From positions 3,406,689 through 3,470,688 of the forward strand of contig BTRK01000002.1 in NCBI GenBank assembly GCA_036245805.1: a DNA stretch of 64,000 nt, given 5' to 3'. Source of the stretch: Pristionchus mayeri. Lineage: Eukaryota; Nematoda; Chromadorea; Rhabditida; Neodiplogasteridae. Shown in pieces: positions 13,130-25,780 of the stretch; within the stretch, counting starts at the first letter, position 1, and each line of letters begins with the position of its first letter. Position numbers and translations under genes: made by a program. Under the pieces are notes generated by a model. The model saw only the letters and a program-made list of their open reading frames with translations. It searched no databases and had not been told where the DNA came from.

Positions 13130-14866
13130 TTACTTGTTGCTGTTCCTCTCTGCGCTACGTTGATTTCCCACTGCCACTACTGTGCTCTCGTCCAAAGCGT
13201 TCATAAAAACGGCTTTTCTGAGTATATTAATAAGTCCTCGACGATAATCGCGAATGAAGAGAATCATCACCAGGGGGTCGACTGAAATTCAATTTTATTT
13301 GTTTTTTGCAAATATTTTTAATTATTAAATATCAAAGATCATATTTGAAAATTGTTAAACGATACAAATTACCGATTGGGTAAATCGAGTAGAAGAGCGA
13401 CATCATCCAGGGAGGAGAGGAGACTCCGTGACCGGGCACGAAGGGAAGGAGTAGGTAGGTTATGCAGGGAATGTAGAGGAGAAAGAGAGGGCCGAGGAAC
13501 TGGGTACACGAGAATATTTGGCTAGATAGAACTGCTTGGAAGTAAATAAATGCATTTCCCATATCAAAATTGTTGTCATTGCACTAATTGATATGTCATC
13601 ATTACATTTTAATAAAACAAACTCAAACCTGAAGATAAAGCGCGACGAATAGCTGGTAGTTGTACTTCTTCCATCTGCTGCTTTGATGTTGCTCGTCATT
13701 GAGGACACGAACGATTCTACAAGTTATCCACATTTTTCCTCACAATAGTACGCCTCACAATTACTACATAAATTCATGTTTTTCCTCATTTTGATCTACT
13801 TAAAGGTAACCTGATTGTGCTCCAAATGATCATCGTCAGCGAGCAACCGCAGATTAGTAGCATAGCGACTATTGCGAGAAACGGAGGGATATTCAGCTCG
13901 TTATCGATCTGAAAAATCATTAAAATTTAGGAAATTCACGCTTGGATGAACCACGCACAGTTCCGAGAAACATGAGTAGTCTATTATCGTGATCATTTTC
14001 GGGAAAATCCTCCAAATCCGCTGTTAGCCGAGCGATTGTTGGTTGGTATCTTAATCAACGGATTGTTTCGAAAAAAAATTGTTCCTCTTTTCCAACTCGA
14101 TTCCAAATTCTTAGTCAGTACTCACTCAGTTCTATAGCTGAGTACTAGACACAGTATAACCCATACTACCAATTGCACAATTATAATGATGATTATTTGG
14201 GCGATATTTTTCCTCGAAACTTCAACAACTGCCGTTGTTTTCCTGCATAAATTGCTTGCAATTAAACGAAATATCACTAAGATTAACCTCGATAGCACCA
14301 TTGCTCGGTACAGAAACTGCATTGCCAGTATAATAAAGCTGATTGAGACGACACCGTAATACACGGCGATGAATCGCATATCCGTGACCCATCCGGAGCC
14401 GGAATATGTGATGAATGCGTTCTCACGAAGGATGGTCGTCTGAAATTCCAGGGTTCTCTTATCTGATCAATCGAGTGTGTACATCTTCGTTTCACATACT
14501 CGCTCATCTGATCAGCTAAATGGTTCTATGAATGGACAGTGCGCTTGCCAATTCGAAAATATTAATTGATTATTGCAATCGAAAAGATTTTGCACCATAT
14601 TTACAACTTTTAGAATAGAAATTAAATAACTGACCGGTGATAGGATCACATGCAATAGTGCGAAGAAAACGCCGGACAGGAGAAATATCACGAGCAGTTT
14701 GCGATACTGGCCAATCTCCTTCCTCGATTTGGTGTAGATGAGGTATAGTGCCAGGAGAATTAGACACATTGCGACACCTGAGAAGCTATTATTTTCTTTA
14801 ATTGTTTTATTAGAAAACATTACCGAAATTGGCATGTTCCGCTTTTCGATAAGCGACAACAGTCAT
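13130..14866 (-). CDS. Seven-transmembrane chemoreceptor, Str superfamily (paralogue 1, intact)
   Basis: Predicted G-protein-coupled chemoreceptor of sensory neurons. Nine exons join in phase: 14,824-14,866, 14,635-14,777, 14,288-14,439, 14,126-14,242, 13,959-14,049, 13,811-13,908, 13,629-13,716, 13,373-13,499 and 13,130-13,281, giving 1,011 nt and 336 residues, the usual length for Str-type receptors. The start ATG (MTVVAYRKAEH) aligns with the starts of the two paralogues. Typical landmarks: TKSRKEIGQYRKLLVIF at TM2, RAMVLSRK after TM3, YNYQLFVALYLQ before TM6, and PIGVDPLVMILFIRDYR at the end of TM7 (the Str-family YR motif). Hydrophobic stretches fit seven segments. Compared with the two paralogues, one intron is absent in the TM6-TM7 exon (13,373-13,499). 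Exact subfamily (str, srj or srd) is uncertain. Confidence 0.85.
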
Positions 14867-15787
14867 CACAAATTTAGCTGAAATTGTGATTATTCCTTTG
14901 ATAGATGTGAAGACAGCTGCGGATCAGGAAGAATTGCTGAATGGAATACTCGTTTTATGCTACTCATGCGAACGTCAATCCATTCGTGCGAAGACTGAAT
15001 AATGAGCTCCTAATTAGATAAAACAGTGTGCATCAAGAAGAAGAAAAAAGAGATACTGTCCGAAGACCAACAACAATTTGTTCACGGTACACGTATTGCA
15101 TGTAGTTTAGTGTGAGGGCGATCACGCAACTTTTGCAACGGGACGTCGCACCGCCTACTATTTTCGAAATGGATGGAGGGGGAGAGCGACGAACACAGTA
15201 GCCTTATTTCAGAGAACAAGAACTAACTCGAATTTGTGTTAATTATTTTTGAAAACAGACCATTTGCTCCTCGGTGCATGCACTCTCAGATACTGAAAAA
15301 ATACACTCCCCCTCAAAATAAATACTTTTCGAGCCAATGCGATTAGCATTTATAAATAAATGCAACAGTGGCCAATGTTGATCGATTGCTATAAATGCAT
15401 CAAAAAGAGTTGTGTATGTCGCGGATGGTAGTGACCGCGTCAGATTTATTTTTTATTGTGGGAATCAATAGCTACTAAAACAAGTATCATATATAATGTT
15501 GTTTATCAACGTTTGCCACTCATAATAATAAAAATTGTATACACATTAGTGAAAAGTATAATGGCATTGTCAAAATGAAGACGTACTATAGCTTAATATC
15601 GAGCCCTCAATGATTAGGCTTGTTGCCTTTAGCTTCCGTGCCATGTTTATGATGATTTGTTCATAATAATAACTGAAAAAACTGACTTCGTTTGCACTAC
15701 AGAGTGGCTGATAAATATTGCGTCCACCTTTTGAAAAATATCTCGCAAACAAATAAAAGGATAATTATCATATTGCGTTTAAATATG
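14867..15787. other. Intergenic region, no gene seen
   Basis: This is the upstream region of the chemoreceptor and presumably holds its promoter. I see no exon-like open stretch, and no clear repeat before the mariner-type element at 15,788. Confidence 0.4.
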
Positions 15788-17052
15788 TCAGGTTGGTCAT
15801 AAAGTTTTGCGCGATTTTGACTAAAGTGCATTTTTGCATCTACAATCGTTCGTTGTTGTCCAATCAACGTAGATCTTTTAGTGGTAGATAGAGGCTTTTA
15901 TACTCTCTTTAGAGTACACTATCATAAATCTGTCCGATCAAGGAAAAGAATAAGGCGATGTACCAAACTTCATGTGGATGATCAACGACCTGACTTTTCA
16001 AAGGATTTTATTTTCATTTAGAACGGAGATAGGACCCAATCTAAACCACAGTAGTAAAGTATGATGGGAATATATCGTACTGGTGATGTTGAGACTGACC
16101 AGCCACAAAGGGCATATTAGAAATATGCGCGTAATCCGATCTGTGGGTTTTAATGGCACTTGTCAAGGTAAGTTTTGGAGTACTATATCTATGCCGACAG
16201 TTCTTGAGATTTAAATTATTCATGATTGTGAACTACCTTTCCAGTACAAGTCAAAATTCCCTTTGGGGGATAATGGGGCTCTCCATTCACGAACATGGTT
16301 CTTCGGATTTTAGGTGCCCAATTTAGAACATCGAAATACACACTTTAGGCTTTTTTGTGCTAGACATGTGGTTTGAAGGGCGGTACTTTCCTGTTAAAAT
16401 TAACGAACAACCCTTGCCCTATCACTCACTATTTAGGAATATTGTGGAGGTCGCTACTTTTTCTAGGGTGAGCCGTGCTTGAAGACCCTCCATGTCAAGT
16501 TTTTTGACGTTTTCTTTGCAAAATAATTGAGTTACAAATATCACGTTTTTAGATGAGAGAGAAAACTGGGCTCTTAAATATTGATATAATAGAGAACCAT
16601 GTAAGTAGTGATTACAGCGCCCATAGGTAGAGGTCACCTGCGTCAATCCTCGAAACAGGTAATTTGCTCGATAGAAATCTTATTTTTCTAAGTGCCTGGG
16701 TTTCATTGACCTCTACGAAGCCCATTTCGAATTCGGCAGGTCTCTCTTTTTGAAACTAGGTAGTGTACGCCTAGTGCATTTTAATAAACTTTGTGAGTCT
16801 CCATCTAAAAATTTATCTGCGAAGTACAGCAACTTTAAATAAAATCTTATTTTTTCTGAAAAATTCAAAGTTACGCAGATCTTGATTTCTCGCTTAGTAG
16901 AAATACTTGGAATATTTCAACTATATTTTTCTAAAGGTCGAACATGTTCCTAAATAACGTCATCAGGACAATGCGTGGCGATTTGAGCAAAAGAAAATAT
17001 ACGAACTCAAACTTGGGGTCCGAAATCGCGCAAAACTTTATGACCAACCTAA
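15788..17052. mobile_element. Mariner-type element, ~1.27 kb, no usable transposase
   Basis: The ends are inverted: left tcaggttggtcataaagttt and right aaactttatgaccaacctaa, with the complementarity running about 30 bp inward (tgcgcgatttt / aaatcgcgca). The right end is followed by TA, as expected for Tc1/mariner; the left flank TA is not clear. The terminal sequence resembles the TTAGGTTGGT family of mariner ends. The interior has no long frame and no DD34D motifs that I can read, so it is non-autonomous or decayed. No similarity to the interior of the next element (18,585) was seen by eye. Confidence 0.75.
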
Positions 17053-18087
17053 TATATCAGTACCGTGCAAAACAAAACAATTACTAGACGCAGGCTTCAT
17101 GGTATCGACTGGCCTCTTAGCATGGAGGCAAAAAGTAGTCTACATTTTTACTCAAGTTCACATTTGCGCCGTTCACATTTTTCGATATATAAAATGATCT
17201 CAATGTCCATCGAAATTGCAACCGAGGTGAATATGAAGAGTAACCCTTCCACTAAGTGATAATCTTGTCAAATGCGATATAGGGTCTCTGAAAACAGAGA
17301 GAGATAAATTTGATGACTTTCAGTCACGCATATGCAAAAAACTCACTTTTCGGAATTTCTTATTCTGAATGTTGATACCGCCGTATAATGTTGCATAGCT
17401 ATTAACAGAGTCGAGTTGTGAAATATTGTTGCATCAAATTGAATGTAAACGTTGAATTAATGGTAGAAGTAGGCACCTCAAAATATCGCTAAAAGCGGCG
17501 CTTCGCAGCATTTCGCAACTTATTCTGGTTCCGAATCAATATGCCCAAGCAAATGGAATGCATTTTCACAATAAAGAATGATGGAGTATCATGCATAAAA
17601 TAGAACAATTCCAATAGCTAATGTGTTCGAAGAATGCGGCTTCGAAATATTATTATTTTTTATAGAGCGCCGTTCATAATGAAATAATTTTTAAGCATTT
17701 CTGAGAAAGTTCCGAGGCTCATTATATAATTGATCACATATTTATACGTGTAAATGGTTGTTCTTATTAGGAATAAATGGATGAGTCCTGTATCTAACTC
17801 CTTGCTGCAAGGCGGCATAAACTATCAGATACGTTTATGTGCCCAGAAAAGTCCCAATTCCAAAACAAAATATTTCAGAAGTGATAACTCTTGAAATACT
17901 TGAACAATCCAGATAATATTTATAGGCTAATAACTTTTGTCCCTTACCAACATAGTTACCAAATTTGATGTAATTGTGCCTACAGAGAATGGAGATTGAG
18001 AAACAAGAAAAGTGGCGCAATATTTATCAGCCACCCTGTATACATCAATAAGGTCATGGTATTTCAATGAAGATGCTTTACAAAATC
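17053..18087. other. Intergenic AT-rich region, no gene seen
   Basis: No open frame here has the character of an exon. Short frames exist on both strands but carry no recognisable motif. Confidence 0.35.
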
Positions 18088-18530
18088 TCACTTGTATTCC
18101 ACACATCGTTTATCTATGCGGAGTCTACCAGCTCTAACCGATCCAAATGATCGCTGAAGATTCTGCACCACTTCAATGGTTGCATTATCGATTTGAACAG
18201 TTCCTATCCGAGAGCATGCATCGAAGGTTGCTTTCATTGCGTCAATGAAATCGTGTTTGATGCGAGAATTGACGAAAACATACTGACATTTTAAAAAAAA
18301 ATGTTCGAATCGAGGTAAGACCAAACATCGCCATGCAATTCCAATAGTCTCCAGTTATCCATGGAGGTGTTTCAGATCCATTAATATGTATACTCACGAG
18401 TCCCATTTCCTTTCCGCGAGTATCCTCAGCGAACGGAATTATCAATCTGATGATGTTTATGGGAAGGGCGGAGAGGGAAATTTCAGAGAACGAAATGCGA
18501 TTCAAAATCTCTGGCCTTGAGTCTCACTAA
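18088..18530 (-). pseudogene. F-box gene fragment cut off by a mariner-type element
   Basis: On the minus strand an open stretch reads SLSALPINIIRLIIPFA followed by a charged stretch and GLVSI, an F-box signature (LP, then IIxxII). A second in-line segment, after an acceptor near 18,284, reads YVFVNSRIKHDFIDAMKAT and later GRLRIDKRCVEY. No start codon is available upstream in this frame: the frame is closed just before an apparent acceptor near 18,520, and a mariner-type element begins 55 bp further upstream at 18,585. No credible downstream exon was found either. I read it as a remnant of an F-box gene; a gene with distant exons is the alternative. Confidence 0.5.
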
Positions 18531-18584
18531 AAGTGAGATGACAAGACTGCCAAATAGTCTCTACTTAGACGCTACTTAGATATA

Positions 18585-19845
18585 TCAGGTTGTGAAAAAA
18601 GTAACGCTCGATTTTCAAATTTTATTTTCTGAGCTACCCCGCCTTTTATTGCTGCCTGATTATCATTTTGGTATATATGTACGTTGAGTGCATGGATACT
18701 CTTTTCATCGCGCATTTGTTCAAGCCTGTGTAATTGGTATTGAAGACACAAGATGGTGACAAAGGTGCATCACCAAAGAGTTGAACTGATTACGTTTTTT
18801 CCTAACAATCCAGGGAGAGTTATGATAGGGCAAATATTATGTCACATGCGCAAAGTACGTCTTACGGATACCACAATATAACATGTGAACCTGGTTTGCT
18901 GCGAAAGTCCTGTCAGAAAATGCACTTAGTTATGAACTTCCCTAACCTGTCTTTGAATAGAAAAGCATGTCTTTGCCGTGTCTCCGTACCAATTGAAATA
19001 TCGATTTCAAATGTAGTAAAATGAAATGCACTTTACATTATCAGCTTAAACTTCTATTTGTGTCAGCATACAATACTTCTACCAAAATATGTAGCATTCA
19101 TCATCTTGACTATGAAATGTGAACGTCGAAATTCGAATATTTCAAAACTTCCTGTTTCCAGAATTGGTGAAAAGTCCTGACTTTTGTGGTTAACTGTTAA
19201 AGCATCTCTTTATAGATCAATAATCGGCTGGACGAAGTCAGGGTATAGTTCCATTTTGAGAACATGTATTCATTCACTGTACACCAAAAGTCGAAATTTT
19301 TGCTATGTTGTCCTTTATTCAACAATTCTGAAAATCGTTGTTTTCTAAATGATGAAAAGTCTTGCGCACAAATGTTTCTCTGTGATTTGTAGCACCATAG
19401 TGTAACATGGAAGCGCACTTATCTAGGCACCAGTCTGAATAATCCTCGAAAAAACATGGTCGCTTGAGCAGTGTTACCTCGGTAAGGTTTGCATTCAATA
19501 CATTGCAATTAATGCTATTTTGATGCACGCATGATCGAAGACGTATTTTTCGAAAGAGCTCACAATGGTCTTCTCAATCCACTATATGCAAATGTACGGC
19601 TATTTTTCACCGCGAAATACGAGCGTCAGAAACATTTTTTAGAAAAGTGTGAAAATGCTACATTTGAGAAAACTTAGAAATTCTTGTTATCCAAAAGACA
19701 TAATGCGAGTAGAGCAGGTGCATATATTGGTCATGTGTACCCCTACTAAACGCTACCGAGCTAGCTTAAGATCTTTATGGGAAAGGATTTTAGACGGGCT
19801 CAAACATCATGTTGCAAATCGAGCGTTACTTATTTCACAACCTAA
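18585..19845. mobile_element. Mariner-type element, ~1.26 kb, degenerate, paralogous to the one at 63,187
   Basis: Flanked by TA on both sides (18,583-18,584 and 19,846-19,847). Left end tcaggttgtgaaaaaagtaa, right end ttacttatttcacaacctaa, with complementarity continuing (cgctcgatttt / aaatcgagcg). The length matches a full mariner, but no open transposase frame remains. Its interior aligns by eye with 63,187-64,000: both contain gcctgattatcat, gttgagtgcat, gatactctt, ccaaa/tgacaaaggt and cattcattcac in the same order. Confidence 0.8.
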
Positions 19846-20088
19846 TAAATACGAACACTTTCCCGCGTATGCTTAAAACTCGTCAAATCTGAGTGGAATT
19901 CAAATATTGCGCGCAGAAATTAGGGCTTCATAAATCACATATGAGCACAAGGAATTATTTTATTTTGAACAGGTCGACTAAGATTAGGGAATCAGAAGTT
20001 TATCAATATTTTCCCATATTTTGACATGCCACGCAATATGCGGTATAGAGAAGCAAACAAGCGGGATGACATTTCTGTAGTATGACCA

Positions 20089-22871
20089 TTATGCCTCTGC
20101 CGCAGTCATCTCTCCATGCACGATCGTCAGCGATGACCCTGAAAAGGTTCGAAGCTCTCAATTTTCTAGCGTTAGCTAACGTTATCATGTCACAATTTGA
20201 ATTACAATATTGTCTGAAAGAGCGATATGAATTCGCGGTACATGCAAGTATTTTTTTCCAACTCACCAGCGATTGAAACGCGTCCCTCCTGGTCTCCCTC
20301 GAGTACTCTCATGCGGAACTGTGCGCCTCTGTTGGGATAGGCTTGGAAGGCTGGAAGAGTGTTATTTTTCGTACAAATGAGTGGAGGTTCTCTCTAGATT
20401 GGATTTTAATAAGTAATTGTTATCGAAAAATAAGACAATTTTAATAAGAAAGTTTTATAAAAACGGTTCGATTGAATTTTAAGAAAGAGAAGAAATGAAG
20501 AACGCGTCGGAATTTTCGATTGTGACTCCAGCATGATGTTAATACTCGAAAAAAAAATGAAAATACCGTAGAGCTCCTTCTTCTTCAAGATGGATGCCCA
20601 GAAGGGTGCGAGGGCGCATTGAGCCGAGCCTAATCGAAGATGTATAATATGATAGTCTATTGCAATTTTGATAAAATTATGAAAATAATTTATAAAATGT
20701 TAGTTGTACCAGTTGCCGGATCCTCATTGACTCCCCACCACGGGGCAAAGTATCGACACGTGTAATCATAAGGAACTCCGGCGTCATCTATGAAGCCTTG
20801 TTGTGCGGGTCTGCAATAAGTTGCAGCTCACTAATAAAACTGCGTAAAACAAATATGGTCTGAGTCACTCGAAATAATTTTAGTAAACAATTCAAGTAGT
20901 AGACAGTAGGCATCGTAATTCGGGTCACCGTCTCTTCATTTCTCACACTATCTCGCCGCTCGACCGGTCTGGAGAGTGTGGGAAATGAAGATACGTTGGC
21001 CCGAATTACGAACTCTAGTAGACAGTTAGGTTATTCTCACGTCGTAGGAGAGAGCGTGACTAGCACGCCCTTGACATGGCTTCCCTCGGGATGAGCTGAG
21101 GTCATCTCTATGAAGTTCGGAGATATCGCAATGAAGTCAGACCTGGGTAAAATTGTATCAGAAGTGGATGAAAGGAGATGATTGTGAGGTAAATATTGAT
21201 TTTCATTCATTTTAAAGGGTTAGTGCCTGTAAGTAGGACCAATGATCTAGGCAAAGAAATATGGAGATACGAATTCCTAGTGAAAAAGACAGCAATCACA
21301 TGGTCATTGTTCCATCAATCTCGACAATGAGCATCTTCCCTTCAGCTGCCAGGGCGACTGATCGGACTGTGGTTAGATCGGGAACCGTGTTCTGAATCGA
21401 GATACTCTATTACCCACGCCTTCAACAGTTGTTGTTGTATTAATTAAAGGAGGCCAGAAAAAGGTTTGGATACTCACTTTGATTATGTTGACCAGAAAAG
21501 TTGGCGCGTCGAACTGTAATGCAATTAATATAATTATTATGTTAAAACTGCATTTAACCATTCATTTTTCGACATACCGCGGGGAACAACCCGTTGTGGG
21601 GACTTTTCACTTGCTTGACGTGAGCCGAACTGATGTCATACGTCGGAAAGTTCATCTCTAAATATTTCCCGCGATTTCTGACTGTAAGCACACCCGACAT
21701 AGTGTGGAAGTCGATCGATTCGTTGGGGTTCCCTGAAAATATAGAATTTCGAACATTATGACGGAGAAGCGTGTAAATGGACTACATCTCTTGTTACGCA
21801 GTGCTGTGTCTCATCGTGTCTACGATGATGTAAAGCAAATGAAAATAACAACAATTTTGCGAGAGTCAATCTCACAACATCATAAACTCACCCAATTCAT
21901 TGAATATCACGTGTGCTGTGGCCAGGGTTGCATGTCCACACAACGGGATCTCAGCCGTGGGGGTAAACCAACGGAGAGAGAAGGAGCGACCTGTAAAATA
22001 TTTTTTTTCTGAGCGAAGTTTCCAAAAGTAAAAGATCGATGAATTGGCAGGTCAGAAATAACAACCTGGGAAAGAATCCGTATATTTTACATAATGCTTG
22101 GCTAACGTCCACTGATTCTCCCAAGGACTCAAGACGTTGCTGATCTATCTAACGTAAGATACTTCAAGATAAAGTACCATTCTCATAGGATCTCCCTTCC
22201 TCTTTGGGGAATGGGAAGGCAGTCTCGGAGAGGTTGAATTCGGCAGCCACTTTCTGCGCATCCTCAGAACTTAGTTCATGCAAGAGTTCGAAATTCGGGT
22301 AATCGGTTCTTCATTTCCCCGATGTCAGAATGGAGAAAACGTGGTATCTGTTTTTTCGAACTCTAGTTCCTGCAGAGAAAAGGATATGTTTGATGCAAGT
22401 CGCTTAAGACACTTTGCACCACCGACAGTTGCACATATTGGTAACTGTGACCGATTAAACCTTTTCGCCCAATTTCCCGTTTGACCTTATTTCTTTACCT
22501 TCTCTATGTGCATACAATCTCGTAAACACTCTCACTCCATGCTATCTATAATCTATCTCTGCAAGATCAAGAACGAAAAGGGCGAAGTTTTATCAAAAGT
22601 TCTAATATATTCAGTCTAGAGCTCAATAAGTGACCAACGAACAACATTTTGCCCAACTACAGTAGAGTGAACTGAACTGTTCCTCAGAATCTTATCACTC
22701 TTTCTCTTGTTGTAAATACCGCTAGAAAATAAAAATGAATGATGAAAGCGCATAAGAAGCAAAAACACGAATTGCCTTATTTCTTACCTGTTTGCACAAA
22801 CAAACTGCAGCCTGGTTCCCCGCGAATCGTCGCGTTGTGAAGGCGTCAACGATGTAGATGGGGAACAACAT
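20089..22871 (-). CDS. PhzF-family (phenazine biosynthesis-like / PBLD) isomerase-type enzyme
   Basis: Cytosolic enzyme of the PhzF/PBLD fold; the substrate in animals is unclear. Exon 1 (22,788-22,871) starts at ATG with [21 protein letters not shown], the PhzF N-terminus. Later exons: ending 22,178 ([11 protein letters not shown]), 21,892-21,990 ([20 protein letters not shown]), 21,578-21,732 ([10 protein letters not shown]), 21,478-21,513, 21,300-21,391, 21,041-21,142 (HVKGVLVT), 20,710-20,810 ([20 protein letters not shown]), 20,567-20,629 ([10 protein letters not shown]), 20,267-20,341 (RGAQFRMRV) and 20,089-20,138. Phases agree from the third exon to the stop. The junction of exons 1 and 2 is unresolved; the in-frame [11 protein letters not shown] part has no obvious acceptor, so a small exon may be missing. 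The expected catalytic Glu is in NLSET or close to it by family knowledge. A hairpin MITE sits in the intron at 20,907. Confidence 0.85.
20907..21017. mobile_element. Hairpin MITE with 8-bp target duplication (hAT-like), copy 1
   Basis: Flanked by a perfect 8-bp direct repeat, gtagacag, at 20,899-20,906 and 21,018-21,025. Left end taggcatcgtaattcggg, right end (reverse complement) tagagttcgtaattcggg. The whole 111 bp folds into an imperfect hairpin with the loop core tatctcgccgctcgacc. It lies in a PhzF intron, 24 bp past the 5' splice site in the direction of transcription. Eight-bp duplications with TAG/CAG termini are the hallmark of the hAT superfamily. Confidence 0.8.
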
Positions 22872-25780
22872 GATCACTCTGTTCACTCTGAAGCAAGTAT
22901 CTCCTGAGTTGAGCACAAGTATAACGTGAAGAATTTTTTTTAATGTGAAGAAATTTCGATAGTTCACTATAAATATATAAAAATACGTGAAATCGAGCAG
23001 GGGAGTTAGTTACCGGCTTTATCCTATAAAAGGTAAAATGAAAAAAAAATTATCTATGAAAGTGGCAATTTTAGAAGAGAAGAGCGAACGAACTTGTAGG
23101 AGTAGAAGATAGATTGGTAATTAATGACTCTCAGCCCGTTCTCTCACCAGTGGGAGAAGCGATGAAGAGAGCAGAATAAATGGAGTAAAGGGCGGTAAAA
23201 GGCCGTGATCATTTAGCGAAACAAGAGATGGTTGATCAAGCACAAGAGTAGCACTCATCGAAAAGGGTTTCCATAAGCAGAGAGCATTTTTAGCCGATTG
23301 CGTGCGCGTTTTGTGTGCTATCATCGAAATTGAGTAGCAGAGTGCTATAAAATGATTCGGATACGCAATGAGTTATTAGGTTGCGGAATAAGTGAGATGC
23401 AGTTAGCGAATAAAATTGCAAAGGGGAAATGAATATGGCAATAATAGGGTTTGGAGAGTCGTTTCTTGTACCGAGAGGTTCCTTGTTCGAATTGGACCTG
23501 AATTTCTCTTACCATCCAATCAGCACCGATGCGTAACCATAGTGAAAGGCTCGTGAGATGAAGGACAATAAAAGGCTAATTTCCATGTTAGTTGTTACGT
23601 AGTTCCTCACTAGTTATCAGGTTGATGCAAAAATTTCTCCCTTTTTTTCAGAAATTTACATTTTTGCTTCCCCTGCTCTCCAAAATTGATTAATTCTCAT
23701 ATGGTCTTTTGTAATTAAAGGGTATATGAATACTCTTTATAACAAGCCGTATCCCAGTTCTCGGCAATTAGCACAGTCGATACAGCAATTCGCCAAATTT
23801 CGCAAAATTGATTTTCAAATTAAGTATTTATAAGATCATTGCTAAATAGGGAAAAGAGTTAGGGGTTAATCATGCATACAATTGCAAAGTGCGAAGACTG
23901 GGCATGCTCGTGGATGCAATTCAGTATCTGTGCGCCGTAATGCCAAGTTGAGATTAGAGTCTGCTGAGATATTAACGTGAAATTAATTTCTGCAGAATTA
24001 CATTTCATAGCCCCGAATGTATAGTCGTTGGCTCAGGGAGACATATTGTGGTGGACAATGAAGTGCTCGTCAGTCTTAGTACTGCCCTTGAACATGAGGT
24101 GGCTACTCGTGAATAGCACAAAATTATAAAATTTTAACAACGAAATCAGGAATTTTGATAATTCTTAGCTTTCAACGCCTATTCAAGGTTAGATATTTTC
24201 TAATATTCTTGAAGAACTACTTGTGTAGTATCATTCTTCAAATGGGCAAAATCAATTGTTAGCGCGTGTTCAAATGGTAAGGTTCAGCATAAGGTTGGTG
24301 CGAAAGTTTCTGACTATTTATTTTTCATAGATTTTCAAAGCCTATTTCGATTGCCTCCAATTCCTCTATAGTTTTAGTGACGTCAGTATTGGTGGAGTAC
24401 CGGAAAACATTAACATTGGATATATCGGTTATTAAACGTGAGAACATTATTTTCATATCGAAACTGCCGAAAAATGGTGTTTTTCGGTGTTTTTGGTTGA
24501 ACTCAGCTTCTCAAATATGTGAGACCTCCTGAATTTGCCCAACACATATGTAATAGGCCAAGAGTTGCTTGTTCGGTTAAACGTGAAAAACTGGGTCTTC
24601 ATTGCGAGTGAGACGAAAGAAACAAAAAAATGCTAATTTCGATGTTTAAATTTCTAATCGCGGTTCCGAAATATCCTACTTACCTATTGCTTGATGAATC
24701 CGTTCCTAAATACAACTATGTTCTAAGATAGGAAGGTAAAAAATAATGAACCACTATTGAGCTCTCAAGGTCCATCTATACGAGTACAGTGCCAGAAAAT
24801 ATGAAACAAGCATTTTCCATTAGCGCATTAGCGTAATTTTTGCTGCACTAAGGCAAATTCCCACCCCTACATGGCTCGGCTCTATTTTTTCCTGCTAGAC
24901 TAATGTACGTAGATTCTGATGATCTCTGATTAGGCGGAAAGGTGGATTTGCTTGAAGGGGTCCGATTTCATGCAATGCAAAGCGTGATAGTGAAATGTTG
25001 GCTGTTATTTTTTCAAAATGTGGAGAATATATGAATCACCACATGAAGTGATTACTAAATGATTTTATTGTTCAATTATTTTGAACCATCGTTTGGTGAA
25101 AAACATCTCATCATTTACGAATTCGAATAGTAATAGTGGAAGTGATCCATTATGGTCTCATTATGGTGATAATATCAAAGCGAAAGAGATGAAAAATTGA
25201 ATACAGCATACGGTGATTAGGCCTTACTCTTGAATTTTTGCTTTGGTGGTGAAAATTAGTTTCATCAAATCCCCTTGTCTTTGGCATATTCGAAAATCGA
25301 CGGCAGAGTTTTTCTTGGTAAGATCAGCATCAAATTTCGACCAGCTATCGAGAGAAAGCCCAGTGTTCCTATAATTGATTAGTGAGACAAACCATCCAAA
25401 CGCATTCTGAGAAGGTTTATTTTTTTATTATGTTTCATTGTGTCTAATTATCGTTAATTGGTTGTATTTTAAAACAGATGCTATACATGCTTTCTCAAAA
25501 TCGTAATAACACATAGAAAATGGTTAACTCTATAAAATGTTTTTTTGGTGATCAAACCATTTCTCGGACGTTAGTTCAATAATCGGCACTAGATGCACTG
25601 CCTCGCTAAGCCAGTTGGTGAGAATATCCGATTCTTAATTGAGCAATATTAATTATCTGGAACAATCTAAACATGACAGTATTGCTGTATTAACGTCATA
25701 GTTGCACACAAATTACGAAGAAATGTTTCTCGCGAATTATTTGCTCTCCAAGTCATGTTCTACTCTGACGATAAAATTTT
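22872..25780. other. Gene-poor region, no gene supported
   Basis: About 2.9 kb of AT-rich sequence upstream of the PhzF gene. The proximal part presumably holds its promoter. At 24,291 the motif aaggttggtgcgaaagttt looks like one mariner end, but no matching right end was found. No exon chain or RNA gene was recognised. Confidence 0.4.

Noticed and set aside
13049..13285. Plus-strand 78-codon membrane-like frame
   Set aside because: It is the antisense shadow of the last exon of the intact receptor gene (13,130-13,281 minus), whose paralogues confirm the minus-strand reading.
20089..22871. PhzF gene as bacterial horizontal transfer
   Set aside because: PhzF/PBLD proteins are widespread in animals, and this copy has at least eleven spliced exons.
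23121..23324. Possible fourth hairpin MITE around ctctcagcccgttctctcacc
   Set aside because: No inverted arms of useful length and no 8-bp flanking duplication.
24291..25560. Another mariner-type element starting with ggttggtgcgaaagttt
   Set aside because: No matching inverted right end or TA-flanked boundary found; at best a decayed remnant.
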